From positions 51,085 to 115,084 of IMG/VR virus record IMGVR_UViG_3300025617_000009: 64,000 bases of DNA, one strand, 5' to 3'. This DNA is from a virus. This document shows, piece after piece, positions 45,373-52,856 of the stretch. A program made the translations under genes and the position numbers. The first letter of the stretch is position 1, and each line of letters starts with the position of its first letter. The notes under the pieces were generated by a model, which made no database searches, was not told where the DNA came from, and worked only from the letters and a program-made list of their open reading frames with translations.

Positions 45373-45391
45373 TCATTATTCTCCTGACACA

Positions 45392-45400
45392 GTATTTATA
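45392..45400 (-). promoter_or_regulatory. Candidate T4-type late promoter (TATAAATAC)
   Basis: Minus strand has the full T4 consensus TATAAATA followed by C, 19 bases before the GTG start at 45372, with AGGAG between. Confidence 0.75.
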
Positions 45401-45403
45401 GGA

Positions 45404-46378
45404 TTATGATTCGATAAACTTAACACGCATCGAGCCAGGCCCTCCGCGATATCCTGAATCACGCTGTGCATTACATGGAACGCCTGCAGGAGCACCCATT
45501 CCATACGGATACAGATATACACATGCTTGCGTCTCATAACACCCGCAACTTCTAGTGCTTGCCCAGCATGCAGCTTGCCACATTCCTGATCCTGGAGATC
45601 TATTTAAACCGTTTAAGCCTTGCACTGCTTGATACATTACACTGCCTGCACTTCTTGAAAAACTATTATCTAGTTCTGAGCCAGTTGTTCCTGTGCCGCC
45701 GCCTTGAGAAAATGTATATGGCGCAGTAGCAAGATGATGCTGCCAATGACATATATCGCAAGGACTATTACTGTTTAAAGTTAAACAACTAATTCTACTA
45801 GGTGCATTAATATCCCCACCGTATGCTTGGCCCCACCATCCTGAACCATCTTTACAGACATTGCATAGTGTACCGCATGCATCGCCTCGTGTTGTGGCAC
45901 AATAACATTGTGCCAGGCAGCAAAAAATAGGACAAAGATGACTACATGTAGACTGACCGCCTCTGCCACCTTCTGCACACATGCAACCCCAGCCACTATT
46001 ACACGCCCCGCAACAATCCATGTTAAATATTACGCATGTTCCTTCTGAACACCCTTTAAAATCTGCATTAGCATTAGCACATGCTTGACCGAGCCATCCG
46101 CAAATCATCGCTCCTGTTTCAAGAGAAAATGTTTTTCTCGCATATGCGCCGCTGTTGCCGCCGAATCCGCCTCCGCAACAACACATTTTAGGACCAGACC
46201 CGCCAGCTCCCCAAATCTCTAATACTACTGTTCCGTCAGAAGGAGCACAAAATCTAGGTCCGCAACACATGTTGTGACAACTACCACCTAAGGTATATGA
46301 AAAAATCTTACCTTTTTCAAGATTGTTTTCTTCTATCTCTAAATTTTTGCTGCCTAATAATTGTTTAAGCGATGCCAT
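45404..46378 (-). CDS. Cys-rich glycine-rich adhesin-like virion protein (copy 3)
   Basis: A 324-aa protein, about 33 cysteines (10%). The core VLEIWGAGGSGPKMCCCGGGFGGNSGAYARKTF is the closest of the three copies to the phage glycine-rich domain. GCMCAEGGRGG, QAYGGDIN, YPYGMGAPAG and the ending SMRVKFIES match copies 1 and 2, although this gene is 23 kb away, next to a different fibre. Other clusters include NMCC, DCCGAC and FCC. Own promoter and strong AGGAGAA ribosome-binding site. Likely an exposed adhesin or tip protein. Confidence 0.65.
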   Translation of the reverse strand: MASLKQLLGSKNLEIEENNLEKGKIFSYTLGGSCHNMCCGPRFCAPSDGTVVLEIWGAGGSGPKMCCCGGGFGGNSGAYARKTFSLETGAMICGWLGQACANANADFKGCSEGTCVIFNMDCCGACNSGWGCMCAEGGRGGQSTCSHLCPIFCCLAQCYCATTRGDACGTLCNVCKDGSGWWGQAYGGDINAPSRISCLTLNSNSPCDICHWQHHLATAPYTFSQGGGTGTTGSELDNSFSRSAGSVMYQAVQGLNGLNRSPGSGMWQAACWASTRSCGCYETQACVYLYPYGMGAPAGVPCNAQRDSGYRGGPGSMRVKFIES

Positions 46379-46400
46379 TTTGTTCTCCTACCATAATATA

Positions 46401-46408
46401 GTATTTAT
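46401..46408 (-). promoter_or_regulatory. Candidate T4-type late promoter (ATAAATAC)
   Basis: Minus strand ATAAATAC about 22 bases before the start codon at 46378, followed by AGGAG. Confidence 0.65.
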
Positions 46409-46968
46409 TATTTGTCAAAATTATGTAGCACTGTCACCGTACTTCCAAACGGTACTGCACTTCCAAATTTAATGTAATATCCAGGATCGTTATAAGGATG
46501 ATTTGGTCCTTGGGCTGCACCTCCAGTAGTGACTTCAGCTTGTTCGTGTAATGTATATTGTGTTCCTGCTAACTGTATTACATTTCCAATATACACTATT
46601 AAATGTTCTGCAGCAACGGGTACAGTATTTGTTGTTCCGCTGCCATCGTTTAAAGGACCAAAAACTGTTTCAGCTCCTGTACCTGCGCCTAATACTTCTT
46701 TAACAATAGTTGTAGGCTCTTTAAATCTAAGATTTCTCCAAGAAGCATTTTGATATGCTTCTATTTCACCTGTATCAGTGTTATACCGAATCATTCCTTC
46801 TACAGGAACATTTGATCTTTCTGCTTCTTCACCTGTTGGTACTACAACAGCATTTGTGCTTACTAAATCGATTCTGTCTGAAACAGGTTCTACGTTCACT
46901 CCAACTTTTCTTGTTCTTAGTCCGCCGAAGAATCTTGAATCAGTTGTTTGTGATTTAACTAAACGCAT
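46408..46968 (-). CDS. Short fibre-like virion protein
   Basis: A 186-aa protein. It contains a copy of the fibre motif VVVPTGEEAERSNVPVEGMIRYN...IEAYQNASWRNL that also ends the long-repeat fibres at 34419 and 39019, followed by a beta-rich C-terminal domain (HLIVYIGNVIQLAGTQYTL ... YYIKFGSAVPFGSTVTVLHNF), which looks like a phage structural fold in which a NxVxLxGxxYTL strand is typical. It probably belongs to the same appendage as the neighbouring fibres. The 1-base gap to the next gene implies co-translation. Confidence 0.6.
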   Translation of the reverse strand: MRLVKSQTTDSRFFGGLRTRKVGVNVEPVSDRIDLVSTNAVVVPTGEEAERSNVPVEGMIRYNTDTGEIEAYQNASWRNLRFKEPTTIVKEVLGAGTGAETVFGPLNDGSGTTNTVPVAAEHLIVYIGNVIQLAGTQYTLHEQAEVTTGGAAQGPNHPYNDPGYYIKFGSAVPFGSTVTVLHNFDK

Positions 46969-46969
46969 A

Positions 46970-47311
46970 TTATACTTCCAAATAACTTACGGTTGCTGTT
47001 AATATTGTAGGCGATTCGCCTTGAACAATTAATCTATCACCTGCTTCTAATATAACTTTTTCTGAATCAAACGTAAATGTTTCGCCAGCTGGTAGTTCTA
47101 CAGTGTTTAAAACAAGTGTGCTAGGTCCTTTAGTTCCGCCATTTGCAGGTACTAGATACATGTCAAAGTTAGTAATATTTGCTTCTGGCTGCAAAGGATC
47201 AGGTATAGCAGTATTACATACTAATACTGTTAAAATTGCGTATTGTTTTCCAGCAGGAACATCTAATAATGTTACTGGATCTACACCTACTTGCTCATTG
47301 TAAATTGCCAT
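46970..47311 (-). CDS. Small beta-sandwich virion protein (family of three)
   Basis: A 113-aa protein: LLDVPAGKQYAILTVLVCNTA, then TVELPAGETFTFDSEKVILEAGDRLIV, ending ILTATVSYLEV. It has the same strand pattern and the same relation to fibre genes as 23366-23686 and 34086-34415. Probably an adaptor or tip protein of a fibre. Confidence 0.55.
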   Translation of the reverse strand: MAIYNEQVGVDPVTLLDVPAGKQYAILTVLVCNTAIPDPLQPEANITNFDMYLVPANGGTKGPSTLVLNTVELPAGETFTFDSEKVILEAGDRLIVQGESPTILTATVSYLEV

Positions 47312-47319
47312 ATTATTTC

Positions 47320-48336
47320 CTAAAATATCATACTAAACAATAACGATCTGTTTTTGCTTACCAGTTCGTCATTGTTGCTATTATCATCTATGTAATATAA
47401 TCCTGTATCACCTGCTCCTATATCTTCTACATATAACTTTAATCCATTAACAGGATCGTTAGGAGCGGCAAGTGTTCTTTTTATTACCAAATTATCGTTA
47501 ACTATTACACTTCCTGATCCTGCAACACCTAATGTTAGATCGGATCCGCTGGTAATAGTTTCAATTGTTGTGTCTTCGATTCTTAAATCAGTTAATTCTA
47601 ATCTGTCTTCATAAAACGACGCAACTAAATTATTATCAACACCTATTTCAACTACACTAGTTGAGCCTGAAATTTCAAAATCACTTGCTTCAACATATGT
47701 CGGTGTTAATGTACCTTCTGCTATTCTTGCTTGGAATACACCTGCAAAATAAGATGTAATATAATCTACAACACCTTTAGCATTTGGTATTAAATCTTCG
47801 TCTATTGCGCCATTATATGCTCCGCCGGCAAGATTAATGGTATTAGTTGCAGGAAGATAATCAAATACATTACGTTCGTAGTTACTAGCACCAGTTACAC
47901 TAATAACACCTGTACCCGAGTTGATTAAGTATAAATCGCCGCCGCCTGTATCAATACTATTAGTTCGTATTGCAACAGTGTTGCCATTTGTTAATTTAGC
48001 ATGGAATGCACCACTAATTGTAGTTTCTGTTACTGGATCTCTCCAATCAATGCTTTCATCAAATACAAACTGGGCATCGATAATACTTCCGCGATCTATT
48101 TGTATTCCGCTGGTTCCAAGAGTAATTCCTGTTCCAGTTTCTCCAGAGTTTAATGTAATTATATTGTCTTCAATGTCAGTATCGGTTGTATTTAAAGTAG
48201 TTTGTGTGCCTGCTACGAGCAAGTTACCAGTAATAATAACTGTACCTTGATTCAATCCAGTATCAAGAGTAATTTCTCCACCATCTTGGACTTTGAGTTT
48301 ATAATCACCGTTTGGTACATTTACATACTTAGACAT
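47320..48336 (-). CDS. Fibre-like virion protein
   Basis: A 338-aa protein. It opens MSKYVNVPNGDYKLKVQDGG, then GTVIITGNLLVAGTQTTLNTTDTDIEDNIITLN, a start I recall from structural proteins encoded near gp23 in marine T4-like phages. One shaft-type repeat (IEDTTIETITSGSDLTLGVAGSGSVIVNDNLVI) occurs near residues 270-300. This ties it to the long-repeat fibres. Downstream of a hairpin terminator that separates it from the head operon. Confidence 0.65.
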   Translation of the reverse strand: MSKYVNVPNGDYKLKVQDGGEITLDTGLNQGTVIITGNLLVAGTQTTLNTTDTDIEDNIITLNSGETGTGITLGTSGIQIDRGSIIDAQFVFDESIDWRDPVTETTISGAFHAKLTNGNTVAIRTNSIDTGGGDLYLINSGTGVISVTGASNYERNVFDYLPATNTINLAGGAYNGAIDEDLIPNAKGVVDYITSYFAGVFQARIAEGTLTPTYVEASDFEISGSTSVVEIGVDNNLVASFYEDRLELTDLRIEDTTIETITSGSDLTLGVAGSGSVIVNDNLVIKRTLAAPNDPVNGLKLYVEDIGAGDTGLYYIDDNSNNDELVSKNRSLLFSMIF

Positions 48337-48353
48337 TAATTAAATCCTTAAAC

Positions 48354-48371
48354 TAGGGGCCGTAGCCCCTA
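48354..48371 (-). terminator. Hairpin terminator after the small head protein gene
   Basis: Perfect 7-bp stem TAGGGGC/GCCCCTA with a 4-base loop, between the stop of the 119-aa gene and the 338-aa gene. The T-run on the minus strand is weak (TAGTTTAAGG), so termination may be partial. Confidence 0.6.
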
Positions 48372-48375
48372 TTAC

Positions 48376-48735
48376 TTAGATTGCTGTTAATCTTAATAGT
48401 GATTCTGTTGAATCATCTTCAACAGCCCAAGTATAACGATTGTTATTCCAATCAACAGCAGTTCTGTTAAAGATTTTTTTAATAATAATAGCGTCGCCAC
48501 CGTCGGCAATACCTACTAGTGAACATTCACCGTTAGCATTAGGTGAAATTTCATTAACTAAACGACAAATTCCGTCGACTGTATCACCGTCATTACTGAC
48601 TGCAAACTTGTTAGTACCTTTTTGTGCTGTAATATAACCTTCGAAAGCTCCGCCTGATAAAAAGGCTCTTACTGGAATCTTTGCTGTTGCGCCGCCTGTA
48701 GCGCCGAAATATCTTTTATTAACTGGACGTCCCAT
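48376..48735 (-). CDS. Small putative head or virion structural protein next to gp23
   Basis: A 119-aa protein beginning MGRPVNKRYFGATGGATAKIPVRAFLSGG and ending YTWAVEDDSTESLLRLTAI. I recall homologues immediately downstream of gp23 in marine T4-like phages; head decoration is possible but unproven. The start at 48735 is preferred over ATG 48783 because GGAGAAAAC stands right before it and because the upstream part is a structured leader. It has its own late promoter, 5' leader and downstream hairpin, so it is a separately controlled unit, which fits a very abundant virion protein. Confidence 0.65.
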   Translation of the reverse strand: MGRPVNKRYFGATGGATAKIPVRAFLSGGAFEGYITAQKGTNKFAVSNDGDTVDGICRLVNEISPNANGECSLVGIADGGDAIIIKKIFNRTAVDWNNNRYTWAVEDDSTESLLRLTAI

Positions 48736-48818
48736 TGTTTTCTCCTTAGGTTGACGTTCTAGGTCTACGCGGTGGGTCCGCATAAGTCCTCGTAATAGAG
48801 GCTCGCTCTATGACAAAT
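48736..48818 (-). promoter_or_regulatory. Structured 5' leader of the small head protein gene
   Basis: The minus strand forms two simple stems: CCTC/GAGG with loop TATTAC, and ATGCGG/CCGCGT (one G-U pair) with loop ACCCA. It lies between a late promoter and the AAGGAG ribosome-binding site. Confidence 0.5.
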
Positions 48819-48826
48819 GTATTTAT
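48819..48826 (-). promoter_or_regulatory. Candidate T4-type late promoter (ATAAATAC)
   Basis: Minus strand ATAAATAC between the gp23 terminator and the leader of the 119-aa gene. It restarts transcription right after gp23. Confidence 0.7.
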
Positions 48827-48841
48827 CTTTTTGTATCCAAT

Positions 48842-48868
48842 AAAAAAGGGTGACCGAAGCCACCCTTT
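48842..48868 (-). terminator. Intrinsic terminator after gp23
   Basis: Minus strand: AAAGGGTG stem, a GC-UUCG-GU cap, CACCCTTT, then TTTT. The UUCG tetraloop closed by C-G and the following T-run make this the clearest terminator in the window. Confidence 0.92.
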
Positions 48869-48891
48869 AAGTTTTATTACCTAAGTAACGA

Positions 48892-50055
48892 TTAGCTAAA
48901 TGATACAGCAGTATCAGTGATAGCAACGTTTGCTAGATAATCAGCAGCATTACCAAGTGATGATGCTGTGTTGTTTAGCTCAACATAACCATAACGTGTC
49001 ATGAATGAAACTGTTGGTTCAAACGTTGTTGGGTTAAGAACAACACCAGAGCTCATTAATGGAATGTATGGGCAATAGAACGCAGCTGCGTCTGATTCTG
49101 AAGAACCTTTATAACCAACAAGTACTGAAGTACTGTCAGCTGCATAAGTGTCAACATAAACCTTCATTGCATTGTTAAGTGTACCAACAAACTTAGTGTT
49201 AGTTGGAGCTTCAAACGCACCTTCAGTTGTTCTTGCGAACGCTGAAGTAGTTGCTGATTGAAGGATAGTTAACGCCATTGGTGAAACAACAGCAAAGTTA
49301 CCAGCACCGCGACGTGTACGTTGAGCGATGATGTTTGCCGCACGGTTGATCTGAACAGCTAGAGCAGCGTGTTCGTCACCAACGAATGTAGCAGTACCTG
49401 ATACGGATGCTTGGTTGTAAGTTTCAACTGCGTTACCAGCTAGTGAACGTAGTGAAGCAAGTACTTCTTGGTCAATTTCAGCAGTAATTTCTTGTGCTAA
49501 AGCAGCCATGATTTCAGCTTCAACGTCGATGCCGTGCATAGACTGTGCATCTTGCGCAGCTTCAAAAGTCCACTGTGCAGATAGCTTACGAGTCTTAGCT
49601 TCAACAGTTTGCTTTAAGATTTGGATGCTTAGTTTATTACCAGCTTGTCCTTCTAAAGCAGCAGTTGTAGCAGCCTTGTCAGTTGATCCACCACCTGAAT
49701 AGCCTAAGCCAATCTTGAATGGTGATAATGCTTCTTCGCCAGCTGTAACGTCATCTTGACCTTCAGCATAACGAACACGTAGTGTGTGGATTTGTCCTAC
49801 AGGGCCAGTCATTGGTTGTACACCAACCAACTCGTTAGCAATTACTGTAGGCATTACACGTCTGATCACAGGAAGGATCACACGATTTAGGGTAGCAACG
49901 TTACCAGCAGAAGTAGCACCTGCAGTCGCACTTTCTGAAAGATACTTACGTGTATTTTCAAGTGTCGCAGCCATTACAGACTTCTTAGTACCTTTTAGGC
50001 CTTCTAGAAGTGCGCTTTTCGTTTCCTGCCAGCGACTTTCTAATAGTTCTGACAT
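48892..50055 (-). CDS. 23: Major capsid protein gp23
   Basis: A 387-aa protein. The T4 gp23 family is recognised from IRRVMPTVIANELVGVQPMTGPVGQIHTLRVRY (~68-100), the IAQEITAEIDQEVL-type helix, and FVGTLNNAMKVYVDTYA followed by DAAAFYCPYIPLMSSGVVLNPTTFEPTVSFMTRYGYVE. It assembles the head hexamers. T4 gp23 is 521 aa, so this one is short. A likely gp21 cleavage site (L-x-E) is L39-S-E41 before SATAGATSAG; cleavage there would remove 41 residues. It follows scaffold gp22 and protease gp21 in the T4 order and ends in a strong terminator. Confidence 0.95.
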   Translation of the reverse strand: MSELLESRWQETKSALLEGLKGTKKSVMAATLENTRKYLSESATAGATSAGNVATLNRVILPVIRRVMPTVIANELVGVQPMTGPVGQIHTLRVRYAEGQDDVTAGEEALSPFKIGLGYSGGGSTDKAATTAALEGQAGNKLSIQILKQTVEAKTRKLSAQWTFEAAQDAQSMHGIDVEAEIMAALAQEITAEIDQEVLASLRSLAGNAVETYNQASVSGTATFVGDEHAALAVQINRAANIIAQRTRRGAGNFAVVSPMALTILQSATTSAFARTTEGAFEAPTNTKFVGTLNNAMKVYVDTYAADSTSVLVGYKGSSESDAAAFYCPYIPLMSSGVVLNPTTFEPTVSFMTRYGYVELNNTASSLGNAADYLANVAITDTAVSFS

Positions 50056-50065
50056 TTTATTCTCC

Positions 50066-51154
50066 TTAATTAAGTCCAGCTAGTCGACGGATGTTAATTA
50101 CATTCTCGTCAACTGTGTCAGTTGTTTTTGTTTCTCTATTGCCTGTTACTTCTTTGCCTTCTGTTAGTTGTGCCTTCTGCTTCGCTGGAGATTTACCGTC
50201 AATCACTGCCGGTAGGTACTTGTCGAACGCTGATTTTAATTTCGGCGTCTGAACAGATTCCAGTAAGTCTGTCATAATCTCACGTTGATCCTTGCTTAAT
50301 GGAGCAAGTAACTCGTGCATTGTTTCTTTTCTTTGAGCACTTTCTGCAAGTGTCTTAAGCTCAGCTTCTTTGCTTTCAACAAGTTGTTCTTTTTCTTGTT
50401 TAGCAGCTTTTGCTTCTGCAAGTTGTTTGTCTTTAAGATCAACTACTTTCATTAGTTTAGCAATTTCACTCTTTTCATTTAACAAACTGTTTGCATATTC
50501 ACTTGAGAACGCTTCAAAAACTCTACGTCCAAAGTCATTTTGACGAGCTGACTCGATATCTTCTTTAAGTGCAGAAATCTCTTTGTTAAGAGTTTTGCTG
50601 ACTGTTTCAGATACGATGCCTGCACTTTGCTTGACAAAACTCTTCTTGATTTTATCAAACTCTGACTTTGCTTCTCTAACCAAACGTACTTTTGTTTCAG
50701 CTAGATCCTTTTTATCTTCGTAGAACTCTGCAATTTCTTTTGCTAGTGCTTCAACAACGAATTCTTCAAGTTTGCCAAACTTAGTTGACATTGACTTTTG
50801 ATCTTCGTGTAGTTCGCCAACTTCTTTTGATAGTTGATCAACTACAAAAGTTTTAAGCATGTCTGCGTTTTCACGCATAGCAATAGCATATTTTGCTTTT
50901 GCTTCGGCAAGTTGATTACGGTCTTCTGCAAATTCTTCGATTTCACTTTGTAGTCTTTCGCCTACTAGTGCATCAAGAGCTTCAACCATAGTCTGCTTGT
51001 CATGCTCGTATTTTTTAGCAAATTCTTCACGAAGTTCAGCTGTTACCGCTTGACGATTTTCTTTAATCTTAGCGTCCCATGCTTCTTCGATGCTCGCACG
51101 AACTTCTTCAGAAACAACATCGTTCTCAAAAAGTGTTTTCAGTGCATCCAACAT
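50066..51154 (-). CDS. 22: Prohead core scaffold gp22
   Basis: A 362-aa, almost entirely helical, Glu/Lys/Ala-rich protein (coiled coil ~20-270). It begins MLDALKTLFENDVVSEEVRASIEEAWDAKI and ends ENVINIRRLAGLN, features shared with marine T4-like gp22. The scaffold guides gp23 assembly and is then digested by gp21. T4 gp22 is 269 aa; the longer central coiled coil has internally repeating segments (EEFAEDRNQLAEAKAKY, EFYEDKKDLAETKVRL). Lies between gp21 and gp23 as in T4. Confidence 0.92.
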   Translation of the reverse strand: MLDALKTLFENDVVSEEVRASIEEAWDAKIKENRQAVTAELREEFAKKYEHDKQTMVEALDALVGERLQSEIEEFAEDRNQLAEAKAKYAIAMRENADMLKTFVVDQLSKEVGELHEDQKSMSTKFGKLEEFVVEALAKEIAEFYEDKKDLAETKVRLVREAKSEFDKIKKSFVKQSAGIVSETVSKTLNKEISALKEDIESARQNDFGRRVFEAFSSEYANSLLNEKSEIAKLMKVVDLKDKQLAEAKAAKQEKEQLVESKEAELKTLAESAQRKETMHELLAPLSKDQREIMTDLLESVQTPKLKSAFDKYLPAVIDGKSPAKQKAQLTEGKEVTGNRETKTTDTVDENVINIRRLAGLN

Positions 51155-51167
51155 ATTGTTCTCCTCA

Positions 51168-51785
51168 TTATTGGAGTTTGCTGATTATATTAATCAGCGA
51201 TTCTTTTAGATATTTTTGTGCCTTTGGATCTTCTTTTGTTGCCTGTGCTAGTTCATAAGCCTTCATTCCACCTCTCGCATTCATGAGATGCTCATAAATT
51301 GGAGTTGGATATGCACCAGGGGCGCTTGGCTGAGCCACAACGTCCACAGTGATAATTTCAAAACCAGAAACGTCTCCGCTTCCGTCAACTTCACCAGATC
51401 CCCTTGATGAGACACCTAGCTTAACTCCGGATTGTACCATTGTTTGAACTAGTTGTCCCATAGGGGTTGGTAAGATTTTTAGTTTTCCATAACCATTTGG
51501 GCCATCCATCCACATTTCTGTGATCATATGACTTACTCTGTCTAGGTTAATGTTAAGACCTTCTGGATGATCTACTTCGCCGAGAACACTATAACCTCCG
51601 CTAATTTGATCGTTGAGAGTTTTGACAGCCCTGCCAATTTCGTCTACAGGATACACTCGTTGATTAGCGTTGCGAATTCCGCCTTGAATAACAATTCCCT
51701 TCATATAAAGGTCTTTGCCTTCGTTAGCGGATTCAACCACAATACCTGCTTGGTCAAATGTCAAATGCTCTCGTAAAAAGTTCAT
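51168..51785 (-). CDS. 21: Prohead maturation protease gp21
   Basis: A 205-aa protein, close to T4 gp21's ~212. It has the herpes/T4 type assembly-protease signature: GEVDHPEG with His73, LGVSSRGSG with Ser126 or Ser127, and DVVAQPSAPGAYP. It cleaves scaffold and capsid proteins after L/I-x-E during prohead maturation. Placed between an acidic core protein and gp22 as in T4. Confidence 0.95.
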   Translation of the reverse strand: MNFLREHLTFDQAGIVVESANEGKDLYMKGIVIQGGIRNANQRVYPVDEIGRAVKTLNDQISGGYSVLGEVDHPEGLNINLDRVSHMITEMWMDGPNGYGKLKILPTPMGQLVQTMVQSGVKLGVSSRGSGEVDGSGDVSGFEIITVDVVAQPSAPGAYPTPIYEHLMNARGGMKAYELAQATKEDPKAQKYLKESLINIISKLQ

Positions 51786-51798
51786 CTATCAGTCCTTA

Positions 51799-52731
51799 TT
51801 AGCCGCCAATTACTGGCTTGGCATTAGCGCCGTTGTCGCCTTTGCCGTTTTTCTCAGCACCATGTCCTTTAGTTGGGCTCATCTTAGTAGCTGTACCCTT
51901 TTTGTTACCAACCTTGTTTACTTGGTTAGCATCATCTTCTTTAGGATTAATGTCGCCAAGACCTGCATGGTCGCCTGCTTCGTTGTCTTTACCTTGGTTT
52001 AAGTTAGACGCTGTGCCGCCCATGTCATTCTTGTTTGCTACAGGTGACGCAGTGTTAGCACCGTTGTCGCCCATATTAGGTGTTATTTTGTCTGCATATT
52101 CGCGCATCATTTCAGCAGCTGATTTTTCTACTGATTCGTCAACTTCTTCTGACGCTTCTTCAACTTCTTCGTCGGATGCTTCGTCTACTTCTTCATCAGT
52201 TGATTCGAACTCAAAAGACTCTTCTTCAGGCTCGTCTTCTTCGTCTTCTTCGTCTTCTTCGCCTTCTGGCTCTTCACCTTCTGCTGCGTCTTCAACTTTG
52301 TCCATTAGTGCGTCAAACATGTCTTTTAACTTTCCGATTTCAGTATCTAAATCCATGTCGCCGCTTTCTTCGCCACCCATGTCATCCATGTCATCTTCGC
52401 CTGGCACTTCGATGTCTAAGTCGTCCATGTCGCCGCCCATTGGGTCTGCTTCAACTTCGAACTCGTCTAAATCAAAACCTTCTTCAACTTCTTCGTCTGA
52501 CTCTTCAACTTCTTCATCAGTTGCTTCGTCTAAGTCGTCTTCTGATTCTTCAACTTCTTCATCAGTTGCTTCTTCAACTTCTTCATCTTCTTCGATGTCA
52601 CTTTCTAACATTGAAGCATAGATTTCACGTGATTTTTCTACCACAATTTCGTGGAATAATTCTTCTGCTGCTGCTTGGTCTTCGTTAACTAGAAGTTCAA
52701 GCATTTCTTCAAACTTGTTACGATCAGTCAT
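51799..52731 (-). CDS. Acidic prohead core protein (gp67/gp68-like)
   Basis: A 310-aa protein of extreme acidity. Residues 1-50 (KFEEMLELLVNEDQAAAEELFHEIVVEKSREIYASML) are helical and resemble T4-type gp68 core proteins. Residues ~50-215 consist of Glu/Asp-rich repeats such as EEVEEATDEEVEES and DEEVDEASDEEVEE. The Asn/Gly/Lys-rich tail (NMGDNGANTASPVANKNDMGG...) has no recognised fold. In T4, gp67 and gp68 stand at this place (20-67-68-21-22-23) and form the prohead core with gp22. Fusion or replacement of both by one protein is plausible here. The opposite strand has a long Ser-rich ORF that is only its shadow. Confidence 0.75.
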   Translation of the reverse strand: MTDRNKFEEMLELLVNEDQAAAEELFHEIVVEKSREIYASMLESDIEEDEEVEEATDEEVEESEDDLDEATDEEVEESDEEVEEGFDLDEFEVEADPMGGDMDDLDIEVPGEDDMDDMGGEESGDMDLDTEIGKLKDMFDALMDKVEDAAEGEEPEGEEDEEDEEDEPEEESFEFESTDEEVDEASDEEVEEASEEVDESVEKSAAEMMREYADKITPNMGDNGANTASPVANKNDMGGTASNLNQGKDNEAGDHAGLGDINPKEDDANQVNKVGNKKGTATKMSPTKGHGAEKNGKGDNGANAKPVIGG

Positions 52732-52793
52732 TTTAATCTCCTGTGATGTATCAATAAGTTTTTACCTAAGGTAAGGCTGTCACTATTATTTAA

Positions 52794-52801
52794 CATTTAT
52801 A
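52794..52801 (-). promoter_or_regulatory. Candidate T4-type late promoter (TATAAATG) for the head operon
   Basis: Minus strand TATAAATG, about 62 bases before the acidic core protein start. The leader contains a TTACC/GGTAA stem and a CAGGAG ribosome-binding site. It probably drives core protein-21-22-23. The last base departs from the usual consensus. Confidence 0.5.
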
Positions 52802-52856
52802 CAAAAAAGTACGCAGATATCGGCTCGTTTTGAGTCGTTTTTAGAAGAAAGTTGAT

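Noticed and set aside
45374-45376. ATG near the start of the 2117-aa fibre
   Set aside because: Out of frame; the GTG at 45372 gives the same start as the paralogous fibre and has a proper Shine-Dalgarno.
48736-48783. Upstream ATG start for the small head protein
   Set aside because: Falls in the structured leader; GGAGAAAAC stands right before ATG 48735 and the product start MGRPVNKR is family-like.
51818-52621. 267-aa Ser-rich ORF on the plus strand
   Set aside because: Exact antisense shadow of the acidic repeat protein; GAA/GAT-rich codons read as TTC/TCA on the other strand. No ribosome-binding site or family signal.
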